Source: Turicibacter sp.
Lineage (GTDB): Bacteria > Bacillota_I > Bacilli_A > MOL361 > Turicibacteraceae
Direction: 5' to 3'
Length of the DNA stretch: 50,964 nt
NCBI GenBank assembly: GCA_009780245.1
Contig: WRAJ01000014.1
Coordinates: 1 to 50,964 of the forward strand
Both the position numbers and the translations under genes were made by a program. This document shows positions 19,961 through 27,468 of this stretch, in pieces (the first letter of the stretch is position 1; every line of letters starts with the position of its first letter). The notes beneath the pieces were generated by a model, which had not been told where the DNA came from, made no database searches, and worked only from the letters and a program-made list of their open reading frames with translations.

Positions 19961-20120
19961 TACAGGTTTTCGATGATTTTTTTGAAATAACCTGTAATTT
20001 TGACATCAACTGCGGGTCGAACAGTGTTGGATAAGAGTATTTTGGTGTTTTTGACACTTAATGGATGTCAAAAATAGAAAATAATACAGGTTTTTGATGA
20101 TTTTTTAAAGAAAACCTGTA
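19961..20120. repeat. Nested palindrome pair in an intergenic gap
   Basis: Two 36-base hairpins of nearly the same sequence, TACAGGTT...AACCTGTA, lie at 19961-19996 and 20085-20120. Both contain TCGATGATTTTTT or TTGATGATTTTTT. Between them TTTTGACATC (19998-20007) pairs with GATGTCAAAA (20064-20073). The gap 19870-20159 between convergent genes holds no coding signal besides this. Confidence 0.8.
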
Positions 20121-20159
20121 GTGCTGCTTCAAGACGAACAAACGGCTTGCCATGTCAGT

Positions 20160-21098
20160 TTAAAATCTCAACCAGAATCTGAAATATTTAATGTAATGAA
20201 CGCAAACGAAGAGCATCACTGCGACCCCGATCCACATGGCGATGTCTGCGATGTCCATGAGGAAGTACATGCCGTGACGGTTGCCAAGGAAGTTAGCTGC
20301 CATTCTAAAGGCGATGGCGCTGATCACGTAAGGGAAGGTAAAGGCGGCGTAGGTTGGGTAAAATTTGATTTTTAGTAGCTAGAACATCATCAGGCAGACG
20401 TAGATGTAGCTTGCTGCCGCGATCGCAATCATCAGGTAAACGAGGTGAGGATTTGCTTGTACTTGCTCTGGTAAGACAAAAGAATTGAAATAGCCGACAA
20501 TCAAAAGGCTCATCGGTGCAGTGAAAATTGCAACGGTTTTACGTGCTGGCTCTGGAAAGACGCGCACTTTGTTCATCCGAAGAATGACTAACGGTAAGAT
20601 GGCGAAGTATAGGATCAATCCGACCCAGAATGCGATGTGCCCAATCGTTAAGGCTCCCATAGCTGGAGCAGTCACACTTGCTGTGACGATCCCTACGCCA
20701 GCAATGAACCAGCTTGGAAAGACGGTGCCAAGTTGAAAGCCAATCACGAAGCGCTGGGTAAACACCAACATAATGATCACGTGAACGGCAATCGCAACGT
20801 ACCAAATGGCCAAGGCAACGCTAGGAATATGTGGCCTTATATAAGTGCTTAGTAGCATCACCGCCATCGTTGCCGTCGGCAAAACACTGAGTGGGACGGG
20901 TGTTTTTAGTTCCTCTTTGGCATGGCCGCTATCAAAAATAAGTTTCATCGCAAAGATACCTAGCACAAATAACGATAACATACCGCAGATATACCTGACG
21001 GTTGGTCCGAATGGTAACAATAATAAATTTCCAAGTGCAGCAAACGCTAGGGCAATGCCGGGTGTTGCCATCGGGATAGATTTTATAAATTTTTTCAT
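20160..21098 (-). pseudogene. TDT (TehA/SLAC1-like) transporter interrupted by a TAG codon
   Basis: The frame from ATG 21098 encodes 239 residues of a multi-TM protein (LGTVFPSWFIAGVGIVTASV, MNKVRVFPEPARKTVAIF) of the tellurite-resistance/dicarboxylate (TDT) family. It then meets TAG at 20379-20381. The same frame continues as LLKIKFYPTYAAFTFPYVIS and on to a TAA at 20160-20162. That is 312 codons in all, the usual family length. A single base change would restore the gene, so this is a recent nonsense mutation, a sequencing error, or readthrough. TAA of the upstream gene directly adjoins its ATG. Confidence 0.8.
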
Positions 21099-21581
21099 TT
21101 AGCGCACCTCCACGTCGTTATAAATAAGCTTTAGATTAAGCTCTCTGGCGATCAATTCAGCGGTTTTAGCTGCCATCTCACCCGTAAAAGCGACGCATTG
21201 CTTTTTGTGTTCGCCGCTTAGCAGGTCCATGCCTTTGGTGTGAATGTGGCAACAGAGTGTGCCTTGGTGGTTCTTTCTAAAGCTATCTTGCAGTTCATGA
21301 GCGAGTTCCATGCTTTTTGAGCCTGTGCCATCGGCTGATTTTTCGTTACCAAAGAAATAGCCGAGTGCGATCACGGCACCTGAAATGGCACCGCACATGC
21401 ATTTTGAACGTCCGACGCCGACTGGAAAGCCAGAAGCCGTGGCGATCAATGCTTCGGGCATGCTGGGATCAATGTTTTTTCTAATGGCAGACATAATGGC
21501 TTCGGAGCAATAGAAGCCACCGATTCTGAAAACTTCTTCTGCATCGTATTGGACTTGTTTAATACTCACTTCTTTTTTCAT
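21099..21581 (-). CDS. C_GCAxxG_C_C family redox-type protein (copy 2)
   Basis: A 160-residue soluble protein with the family pattern: Cys in GGFYCSEAIMSAI, Cys-x-Cys-Gly in GRSKCMCGAISGAVIALGYF, then CC in GTLCCHIHTKG and a late Cys in KQCVAFTGEMAAKTAELIA. Such proteins are presumed redox-active or metal-binding and are common in anaerobes; no reaction is proven. ATG 21581 follows AGGAGGTGCGC, which overlaps the stop of the preceding gene, implying coupling. It is a tandem paralogue of 21595-22059. Confidence 0.85.
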   Translation of the reverse strand: MKKEVSIKQVQYDAEEVFRIGGFYCSEAIMSAIRKNIDPSMPEALIATASGFPVGVGRSKCMCGAISGAVIALGYFFGNEKSADGTGSKSMELAHELQDSFRKNHQGTLCCHIHTKGMDLLSGEHKKQCVAFTGEMAAKTAELIARELNLKLIYNDVEVR

Positions 21582-21594
21582 TTTGGCGCACCTC

Positions 21595-22059
21595 CTAGGC
21601 AATAACCTTCAAGTTGAGTTCTCTGGCGATGATTTCAGCGGTTTTAGCTGCCATGTCACCGATCATACCAACGCATTTTTCTAGCCGCTCGTCCTCTTTG
21701 GCATCTTTTCTAAGAATGCGACAACATAACACTTTGTTCTTACCTCGAAAACTATCTTGTAACTCATGAGCAAGCGACATTGTTTTTAAGCTGTCCGGAT
21801 CGGTAGGGGTCGTTGGGAAGGTTCTTCCGAAGTAGTATCCCAGACAAAGCACAGCAGCAGAAACGGTGCTGCACATGCATTGCGACCGACCGACACCCAC
21901 AGAAAAGCCTGATACCGCTGGGATCAACTCCTTGGGCATGGTTGGATCAACGTGCTGGATGATCGCATGCACCACTGCTTCCGCGCACTGGAGCTCTCCG
22001 GTGCGATAAATTTCTTCTGCACCTTGCCGTACTAGCGCGATGCTAATTTCTTTGTTCAT
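21595..22059 (-). CDS. C_GCAxxG_C_C family redox-type protein (copy 1)
   Basis: A 154-residue paralogue of the next gene, with Cys in GELQCAEAVVHAI, CMC in GRSQCMCSTVSAAVLCLGYY, CC in NKVLCCRILRK and CVGMIGDMAAKTAEIIARELN near the end. The second position of the GCAxxG motif reads CSTVSA here, slightly divergent. ATG 22059 follows AGGAGGCAAC. First gene of the minus-strand operon with its paralogue and the TDT transporter, and controlled by the leader and terminator at 22086-22295. Confidence 0.85.
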   Translation of the reverse strand: MNKEISIALVRQGAEEIYRTGELQCAEAVVHAIIQHVDPTMPKELIPAVSGFSVGVGRSQCMCSTVSAAVLCLGYYFGRTFPTTPTDPDSLKTMSLAHELQDSFRGKNKVLCCRILRKDAKEDERLEKCVGMIGDMAAKTAEIIARELNLKVIA

Positions 22060-22085
22060 AACTGTTGCCTCCTTTTTAAGCATGC

Positions 22086-22295
22086 AAAAAGACGCTGATC
22101 CTTGTCATGAAGTTATTTGCGACATCACTAATAACGCAAATAACGATTCAGACCTCAGCGTCTTTATACGAGCTATAAAAAGAGCTAGGCGATCTTGTTA
22201 AATGCGCAAACGTAATTTTGACTGAAGCTCACGGCTTCGCATATCGTTTGATCAATTCATGTGACTGTGCTTGATAAATAACATATAGATCGCCT
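22086..22295 (-). ncRNA. Riboswitch-like structured leader with terminator
   Basis: Read on the minus strand from a strong promoter. A 9-bp stem AGGCGATCT / AGATCGCCT (22287-22295 with 22187-22195) closes a ~90-base domain that contains GAAGC-CGTGA-GCTTC and ATGCG/CGCAT stems. It is followed by a terminator whose arms AAGACGCTGA (22155-22164) and TCAGCGTCTTTTT (22086-22098) enclose a perfect 10-bp stem GTTATTTGCG/CGCAAATAAC. The T run ends 27 bases before the ATG at 22059. The layout is aptamer plus terminator before a gene; I matched it to no known riboswitch or T-box consensus. Confidence 0.65.
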
Positions 22296-22325
22296 TCCTA
22301 TACTTAGATTTTAGTATCTGCCGCC

Positions 22326-22354
22326 ATTTTAGCACACGCTTTCATAAATGTCAA
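22326..22354 (-). promoter_or_regulatory. Consensus promoter of the C_GCAxxG_C_C operon
   Basis: Minus-strand TTGACA (22349-22354), 17-base spacer, TAAAAT (22326-22331). Transcription would begin near 22320 and give a leader of about 260 bases. Confidence 0.85.
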
Positions 22355-22413
22355 TACACCCTTTCGGGCTGTACGTTGCTTATGATAGAACAGCGTGTAT
22401 GAGAATGGTAGTA

Positions 22414-23169
22414 TTATTCAATTTCATTTTCATTGTCAGAGGCTTTAGCAGGCTGATTGTGAATTCGACCTGCGATGATGAGCATCGTTATAAAGAGTAT
22501 TAAAAATATAAAAAAGATAGAAATAAGCTCGAGAACGATGACGTCTCTAAAGTGATAGGGGAGATTATACAGATATATCCCATCAATGAACACGGTTTGA
22601 AGGGCTCTTGAATAGATCCAAGGGAAGATGATAAAGAGATGATTCAAGATACTTACAATCAAAACAAGAGCCGTCAAAAGGCTAGAGAAAAGGGCAAGAG
22701 TAAACTGACGGGAAGAGATGTAATGATGCAAATCTTTAGGGGGATCATCGAAATGGCTTGGGTGCATGAGCACAGTAAAAACAAAGAAAATCAGTGTAAA
22801 AATTGTCATAATAGCGAGGAGCCAAATTTCCACATGAAAGCCTGCGATAAGTATAAACACTGATAAAAAAGCACTAAATAAAATTAGCAGGCGTGAGTGA
22901 TAGGGTTTTTGGAAAAAAATGGCGTAACCTTTTAACTTCTCATAGACGGGTACAGTGTTCGATGTGAAGAGCACGTCTCTTAACTCATCAATATCTCCAA
23001 ACTGGTTTGATACAATCTCAAATGCCTTGTCATCCGGCGTACCACTGCCTACTAAATCCGCATACTTGTCTTCCATTGAGGCCAAAATATTTGCTTTAAT
23101 AGTTAAACTTTCTTCTGTTGCTGGAAAGTTCTGAAATTGGACTTCCACGTAATCTTTTAGTCTATTCAT
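22414..23169 (-). CDS. HAAS/DUF1700-domain membrane protein
   Basis: A 251-residue protein. Residues 1-75 form the helical HAAS/permease-prefix domain (YADLVGSGTPDDKAFEIVSN, QFGDIDELRDVL). Five to six hydrophobic segments follow from about residue 85 and the tail ends SDNENEIE. Such proteins are typically encoded with a PadR regulator and respond to envelope or stress signals. Its ATG overlaps the PadR stop (ATGA), so the two are translated together. Physiological role unknown. Confidence 0.8.
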   Translation of the reverse strand: MNRLKDYVEVQFQNFPATEESLTIKANILASMEDKYADLVGSGTPDDKAFEIVSNQFGDIDELRDVLFTSNTVPVYEKLKGYAIFFQKPYHSRLLILFSAFLSVFILIAGFHVEIWLLAIMTIFTLIFFVFTVLMHPSHFDDPPKDLHHYISSRQFTLALFSSLLTALVLIVSILNHLFIIFPWIYSRALQTVFIDGIYLYNLPYHFRDVIVLELISIFFIFLILFITMLIIAGRIHNQPAKASDNENEIE

Positions 23170-23498
23170 TGGTCTACCTCCTGAATAAATCGGTTAATGA
23201 CATTCTTGGTCAATACCCATTCGCGACATTTTTCTTGGTAATACTGGGATCCTTCGGCTGTCATTTTATAATACGTCCGTTTACGCCCATTAGTCTCTGT
23301 ACCTGAATAGGATGAAATGTACCCATTTTTTTGTAGCCGTGCAAAAGTAGAATAGAGCGTTGTTTCTTTCATCACATAGTCGCCATTTGTTTGCTTTTCA
23401 ATCTGCTTACTGATTTCATAGCCGTAAGAATCCCCTTGTTTTAACATATAAAGAATGATGGTGTCGTTGTAACCACGAATAATATCACTGCTAATCAA
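23166..23498 (-). CDS. PadR family transcriptional regulator
   Basis: A 110-residue winged-helix repressor: NDTIILYMLKQGDSYGYEIS (helix 1-2), KETTLYSTFARLQKNGYISS (recognition region) and the wing GRKRTYYKMTAEG. A TTG start at 23498 is chosen because CGGAGGTGAGG lies just upstream and the length then fits PadR; longer readings have no ribosome binding site. Overlaps the HAAS gene by four bases. An ATTACT-N11-AGTAAT palindrome covers its promoter and could be its own operator. Confidence 0.85.
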   Translation of the reverse strand: MISSDIIRGYNDTIILYMLKQGDSYGYEISKQIEKQTNGDYVMKETTLYSTFARLQKNGYISSYSGTETNGRKRTYYKMTAEGSQYYQEKCREWVLTKNVINRFIQEVDQ

Positions 23499-23538
23499 AT
23501 GCCTCACCTCCGAGTCGAATACTACGTCTGATGAAGTA

Positions 23539-23567
23539 ATCATAACATAATTACTACGACAAGTAAA
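23539..23567 (-). promoter_or_regulatory. Promoter of padR-HAAS
   Basis: Minus-strand TTTACT (23562-23567), 17-base spacer, TATGAT (23539-23544), within an AT-rich divergent region shared with selD. Confidence 0.6.
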
Positions 23568-23627
23568 GTAATTTTTGTGAATAATTATTTTGAACAATGA
23601 CCTGCCAATAAAAACGATGCAAAGTCG

Positions 23628-23656
23628 TTGTATTTTTCGTAGAAATTGGGTACAAT
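23628..23656 (+). promoter_or_regulatory. Promoter of the sel operon
   Basis: TTGTAT (23628-23633), 17-base spacer, TACAAT (23651-23656), 37 bases upstream of the selD start. It drives selD and probably the whole run to selA. Confidence 0.7.
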
Positions 23657-23692
23657 GGTAAGCACTATGCTAGTATGGGTGAGGGAACGAAA

Positions 23693-24715
23693 ATGAGTAA
23701 AAAAGATTTGATTATTTGCGGCGGGTGCAACGCCAAGATTGGTCCGGGGAATTTAAGCAAACTACTAAACAATCTGCCCAAGCAGCAAAACGAACAGCTA
23801 CTGGTTGGGTTTGATTCGTCAGACGATGCGGCGGTTGTGCAATTAAGCGAAGACTTAGCTTTGGTGCAAACCCTCGATTTTTTCCCGGCGATGGTGAGCG
23901 ACCCGTATTTGTTTGGCAAGATTGCCGCGGCCAATGCGCTTAGCGATGTGTATGCGATGGGCGGCGAGGTGATTTCGGCCCTTAATATTGTGTGCTTTCC
24001 GGAGCAAGATGACCTTGCCATCCTCGGTGAGATTCTGCGGGGTGGGGCTGAAAAGGTCGCGGAAGCTGGTGCCATCCTTGCCGGTGGGCATTCGATTCAC
24101 GATGCGCAAGCGAAATACGGGCTGTCGGTCACGGGGAAAGTGCATCCCAAGCGTATTTGGCAAAACAATGCACCGCAAAATGGGGACTGTTTAGTGTTGA
24201 CAAAAGCGCTCGGGGTTGGGATCGTCACGACCGGGTATAGTGTGGGCGAAATCGGTGAAGAAGCGTTTACAAAAGCCGTCGCCTCCATGGAAATGCTGAA
24301 CAAAACTGCCGCAGAGGTTGCAAAAACATTTACTGTACATAGTTGTACGGACGTCACGGGCTTTGGCCTGCTCGGGCATTTATCGGAGATGCTAAACGGC
24401 AAGTTATCAGCCGAGCTTAACGTGAAAAACATCCCCGTTTTGCCAGGTGCTTACGACGGTGCAAAGGAATTTCTCATCACCGCCGGCGGCCAACGCAATC
24501 GCAATCACTTAGCGGGAAAAGTCACCTTCACGTTTGACGACTTTGCTTTTGAAGAGCTAATGTTCGACCCGCAGACCTCGGGCGGCCTATTATTTAGCGT
24601 GCCCGAAGCTGAACTAGAAGCCTTTCTAGCAGACTTGGAGAAAAACGCAGTAACCGCCAGTTTTATCGGCCGAATCACTGGCAAGCAAGCATTTGAAATC
24701 ATCGTTAATGATTAG
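23693..24715 (+). CDS. selD: Selenide, water dikinase
   Basis: Makes selenophosphate from selenide and ATP for Sec-tRNA synthesis. The 340-residue product opens with CGGCNAKIGPGNL. Cys12 and Lys15 correspond to the essential Cys17 and Lys20 of E. coli SelD, while the second, non-essential Cys is Ala. Other signatures are GFDSSDDAAVVQL, QTLDFFPAMVSDPYLFGKIA and TSGGLLFSVP. ATG 23693 follows GTGAGGGA; an in-frame ATG at 23675 lacks a site. First gene of the selenium operon. Confidence 0.95.
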   Translation: MSKKDLIICGGCNAKIGPGNLSKLLNNLPKQQNEQLLVGFDSSDDAAVVQLSEDLALVQTLDFFPAMVSDPYLFGKIAAANALSDVYAMGGEVISALNIVCFPEQDDLAILGEILRGGAEKVAEAGAILAGGHSIHDAQAKYGLSVTGKVHPKRIWQNNAPQNGDCLVLTKALGVGIVTTGYSVGEIGEEAFTKAVASMEMLNKTAAEVAKTFTVHSCTDVTGFGLLGHLSEMLNGKLSAELNVKNIPVLPGAYDGAKEFLITAGGQRNRNHLAGKVTFTFDDFAFEELMFDPQTSGGLLFSVPEAELEAFLADLEKNAVTASFIGRITGKQAFEIIVND

Positions 24716-24732
24716 AAAAGGACGTGTTAAAG

Positions 24733-25314
24733 ATGTTTAAAATTGATGCCATGGGCGACGTGTGCCCACTTCCTGTTATAAAAGCAAGAAAAGCGTTGAA
24801 AGAGCATGCTCAAATCTTCATTACCGTTGACAATGAAATCTCGACCCAAAATCTTTCGAAGATGGCCACGCAGTTAGGGTTACCCGTTGAAGTTGGAAAA
24901 GAATCGGCTACTTCTTATCGCGTTTACATAGGCGCTGGTGACAAAGCGGTCGAAGTTGCCCCATCGGCTCGCGTTGCTACGGATGATTACGTGGTGGTCA
25001 TTAACGCGCAAACGATGGGCGTTGGGGACGATCAGTTGGGCTATGCACTGTTGAAAGGATTTACCTACAGTTTGGCCGAGCAAGACACCCTCCCGAGCCA
25101 CGTCCTCCTTTATAACGGCGGTGTTCATTTGTCGGTGGAAGGCTCAGAAGTGCTGGATGATCTAAACGCGCTCGTGACGGCCGGGGTTGAAATCTTGAGC
25201 TGTGGCGCTTGCTTGGATTTTTACGGGCTGACCGAAAAACTAGCCGTTGGCGAAGTGACGAACATGTACCGCATCGTGGAGCTGATGTCGCAACATCACG
25301 TGGTGCGTCCATGA
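24733..25314 (+). CDS. yedF: Selenium metabolism protein YedF
   Basis: A 193-residue protein with an N-terminal TusA-like domain (IDAMGDVCPLPVIKARKALK, with its CPxP cysteine) and a C-terminal DsrE-like domain (VLLYNGGVHLSVEGSEVLDD, ILSCGACLDFYGL). The family co-occurs with selD and is proposed to carry sulfur or selenium; this is inferred, not shown here. ATG 24733 lies 11 bases from AAAAGGA; GTG 24724 is too close. Ends in an ATGA overlap with the next gene. Confidence 0.9.
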   Translation: MFKIDAMGDVCPLPVIKARKALKEHAQIFITVDNEISTQNLSKMATQLGLPVEVGKESATSYRVYIGAGDKAVEVAPSARVATDDYVVVINAQTMGVGDDQLGYALLKGFTYSLAEQDTLPSHVLLYNGGVHLSVEGSEVLDDLNALVTAGVEILSCGACLDFYGLTEKLAVGEVTNMYRIVELMSQHHVVRP

Positions 25315-25580
25315 TCAACGAAAGTTACTATTTAATTGCGTTTGCTTCAACCCATGCTGCCTTGCGTGCGGAAGCCTTTTTTAAAGCGCACCGTATAACG
25401 ATGAAGTTGATCCCGTTGCCAGCTGTGATTTCGGCTGGTTGCGGGTTTGCGATTAAACTGGCAATCGGCGAGGTACAGGCTGCTTTACCTTTGCTTAAGC
25501 ATGCCACGTTTGAGGCAGCACAGTTTTATCAGATAAAAAAAGAAAAAGGCGAAACCATCGCCGATAGTTGGGTGATTTGA
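25311..25580 (+). CDS. DUF3343 protein (selenium-operon associated)
   Basis: An 89-residue protein: SYYLIAFASTHAALRAEAFF, then LIPLPAVISAGCGFAIKLAI with one conserved-looking Cys. Matches the DUF3343 putative Se/S carrier family, often encoded between yedF and selB. ATG 25311 overlaps the yedF stop, and its own TGA overlaps the selB ATG, so it is tightly coupled on both sides. Biochemical role unknown. Confidence 0.85.
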   Translation: MINESYYLIAFASTHAALRAEAFFKAHRITMKLIPLPAVISAGCGFAIKLAIGEVQAALPLLKHATFEAAQFYQIKKEKGETIADSWVI

Positions 25581-27457
25581 TGGAAAACATTGTGATTGGA
25601 ACAGCAGGACACGTCGATCATGGCAAGTCGACGCTCATTAAAGCTTTAACCGGGATTGAAACCGACACCACCACCGAAGAAAAAGAGCGCGGCATGTCCA
25701 TTAACATCGGCTTCGCTTATTTTGATTTGCCAGGCAATCGCCGCGCTGGCATCGTCGATGTCCCGGGGCATGAAAAATTCATTAAAAACATGATGGCCGG
25801 CTTAGCCGGTTTAAATTTAATCTTACTCGTCATCGACGTGAACGAAGGCATCATGCCACAGACTAGGGAACACATCGACATCCTTCAGTTACTAGGAGTG
25901 AAAGATTACATCGTGGTCTTATCAAAAATTGGCACCGCAGACGAAGAACTCATCGAGCTAGTAGCCGATGATATTACCCAGCAATTCAAGTCGACGCATT
26001 TAGCAGACGCACCGCTTATCAAAGTCGACGCCATCGACGGCACGGGCATTGAGGAACTAAAAGCAAAGATTGACGAAAAAAGCGGGGTCATTGAGCAGAA
26101 AAACACGCTCCTTCCTGCGCGCATGCACGTGGATCGCGTGTTTACGATGAAAGGCTTTGGTACCGTCGTGACCGGGACACTTATCGAAGGAAAAATCAAC
26201 GTCGGCGATGAGCTAGGCGTTTACCCATCGGGCATCCGAGCAAAAATCCGGGGCATCCAAGTTCACAGTAACAAAGCAGAAACGGCGTTTGCTGGGCAAC
26301 GTGTCGCACTGAACTTATCTAACGTGAGTGTCAATGAGATCGCGCGTGGCGACACCTTATTTGCGGCGAATGGGATGCAGCCAAGCTGGATGTTTGATGT
26401 GAAAGTGAAAGTATTGCCGCACGCGAAAGATGGGATCGGGTTATGGGACCGGCTCAGGATTCACATCGGAACCCGCGAAGTGTTATGCCGTGCGGTGCCC
26501 TTAGGCGTTGATCAGATTTCAGCCGGTGAGGAAGGCTTTTTGCAACTGCGGCTCGAAGAACAAGCGGTGGCCATTCAAGGGGATAAATGCATCCTCCGAC
26601 AGTATTCGCCGATGCACACCATTGCCGGTGCGGTGATGTTAGACGCTAACCCGGCTAAACACAAGCGATTTAATGAAGAACTGTTGACGGGATTAGCCAT
26701 CAAAGAAAGTGGCAAGCCGGAAGATTTGATCCTTGACTTCTTATTAAAATCGTCCCAACTCTTCACAACGCTGGCAGATATCACAGCGTATATGGGTCAT
26801 ACTAAAGAAGAATGTGAAACTTGGATTCAGGCGTTATTACAAGCAAATCAAATTGTGCAAACACAAACCGCCTACCTTCACGCCGGGAAATACGACCATC
26901 TCAAACAGGAAACCATCAACTATTTGGATCGTTATCACAAGGATTACCGCTTGCGACCTGGGATGCCAAAAGAAGAGTTGCGCTCGAAATTCCCACAGAT
27001 TGCCAAAGGCAAAGCGTTTGACCTGTTACTGGCAAAATTTGAAGCTGATAACGTCATCAAAACCGGTGATTTCATTTCACTGGCTGATTTTGAAATCAAA
27101 TATAACCCGCACCAGCTCAAAGACAAAGCGACCATTGAGCAACAGTTGAAAGCATCCCGGTTCACACCGCTGGCCATTGAAAGTCTTACCCATGGCAAGC
27201 AAGAGCTACGTGAATTGATCGAATCCCTAAACGGGCACTCGCTGATTCGCTTGGATGACGATACCGTGATGGATCAGGCTCACTACGAACAAGCGGTTGT
27301 CAAAGTAAAAGATTTTATTAAAACGAATAACAGCATGACGTTGGCTGATTTTCGCGACATGCTAAGCTCAAGTCGCAAGTTTTCCATGATCATTTTGGAG
27401 TACATGGACAAAGAAAAAATCACCCGCCGCGTGGACAATACGAGGGTGCTTTATTAA
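25580..27457 (+). CDS. selB: Selenocysteine-specific elongation factor SelB
   Basis: GTPase that delivers Sec-tRNA-Sec to UGA codons by binding the SECIS hairpin. The 625-residue product has G1 GTAGHVDHGKST (near 7-18), DVPGHEKFIKNMMAG (G3), an EF-Tu-like domain 2 and C-terminal winged-helix repeats (ending KITRRVDNTRVLY). The G4 motif reads SKIG at 115-118, where the family has (N/T)KxD; the specificity Asp is replaced by Gly118. ATG 25580 overlaps the DUF3343 stop. Confidence 0.95.
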   Translation: MENIVIGTAGHVDHGKSTLIKALTGIETDTTTEEKERGMSINIGFAYFDLPGNRRAGIVDVPGHEKFIKNMMAGLAGLNLILLVIDVNEGIMPQTREHIDILQLLGVKDYIVVLSKIGTADEELIELVADDITQQFKSTHLADAPLIKVDAIDGTGIEELKAKIDEKSGVIEQKNTLLPARMHVDRVFTMKGFGTVVTGTLIEGKINVGDELGVYPSGIRAKIRGIQVHSNKAETAFAGQRVALNLSNVSVNEIARGDTLFAANGMQPSWMFDVKVKVLPHAKDGIGLWDRLRIHIGTREVLCRAVPLGVDQISAGEEGFLQLRLEEQAVAIQGDKCILRQYSPMHTIAGAVMLDANPAKHKRFNEELLTGLAIKESGKPEDLILDFLLKSSQLFTTLADITAYMGHTKEECETWIQALLQANQIVQTQTAYLHAGKYDHLKQETINYLDRYHKDYRLRPGMPKEELRSKFPQIAKGKAFDLLLAKFEADNVIKTGDFISLADFEIKYNPHQLKDKATIEQQLKASRFTPLAIESLTHGKQELRELIESLNGHSLIRLDDDTVMDQAHYEQAVVKVKDFIKTNNSMTLADFRDMLSSSRKFSMIILEYMDKEKITRRVDNTRVLY

Positions 27458-27468
27458 GGAGGAACAGG

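Noticed and set aside
20121..20375. 84-codon open frame opposite the TDT transporter
   Set aside because: It is antisense to the conserved C-terminal part of the transporter that follows the amber codon.
20379..20381. Pyrrolysine at the TAG of the TDT gene
   Set aside because: Transporters of this family have no pyrrolysine, and no pyl genes or other meaningful in-frame TAG are visible in the window; mutation or error is simpler.
22086..22295. T-box leader
   Set aside because: No T-box core (UGGNACCGCG-like) or AGUA/specifier loop pattern could be found on the minus strand.
23726..23737. Loss of the SelD catalytic site because the second Cys is Ala
   Set aside because: The essential Cys and Lys equivalents (Cys12 and Lys15) are kept; only the non-essential second Cys is missing, as in other SelD proteins.
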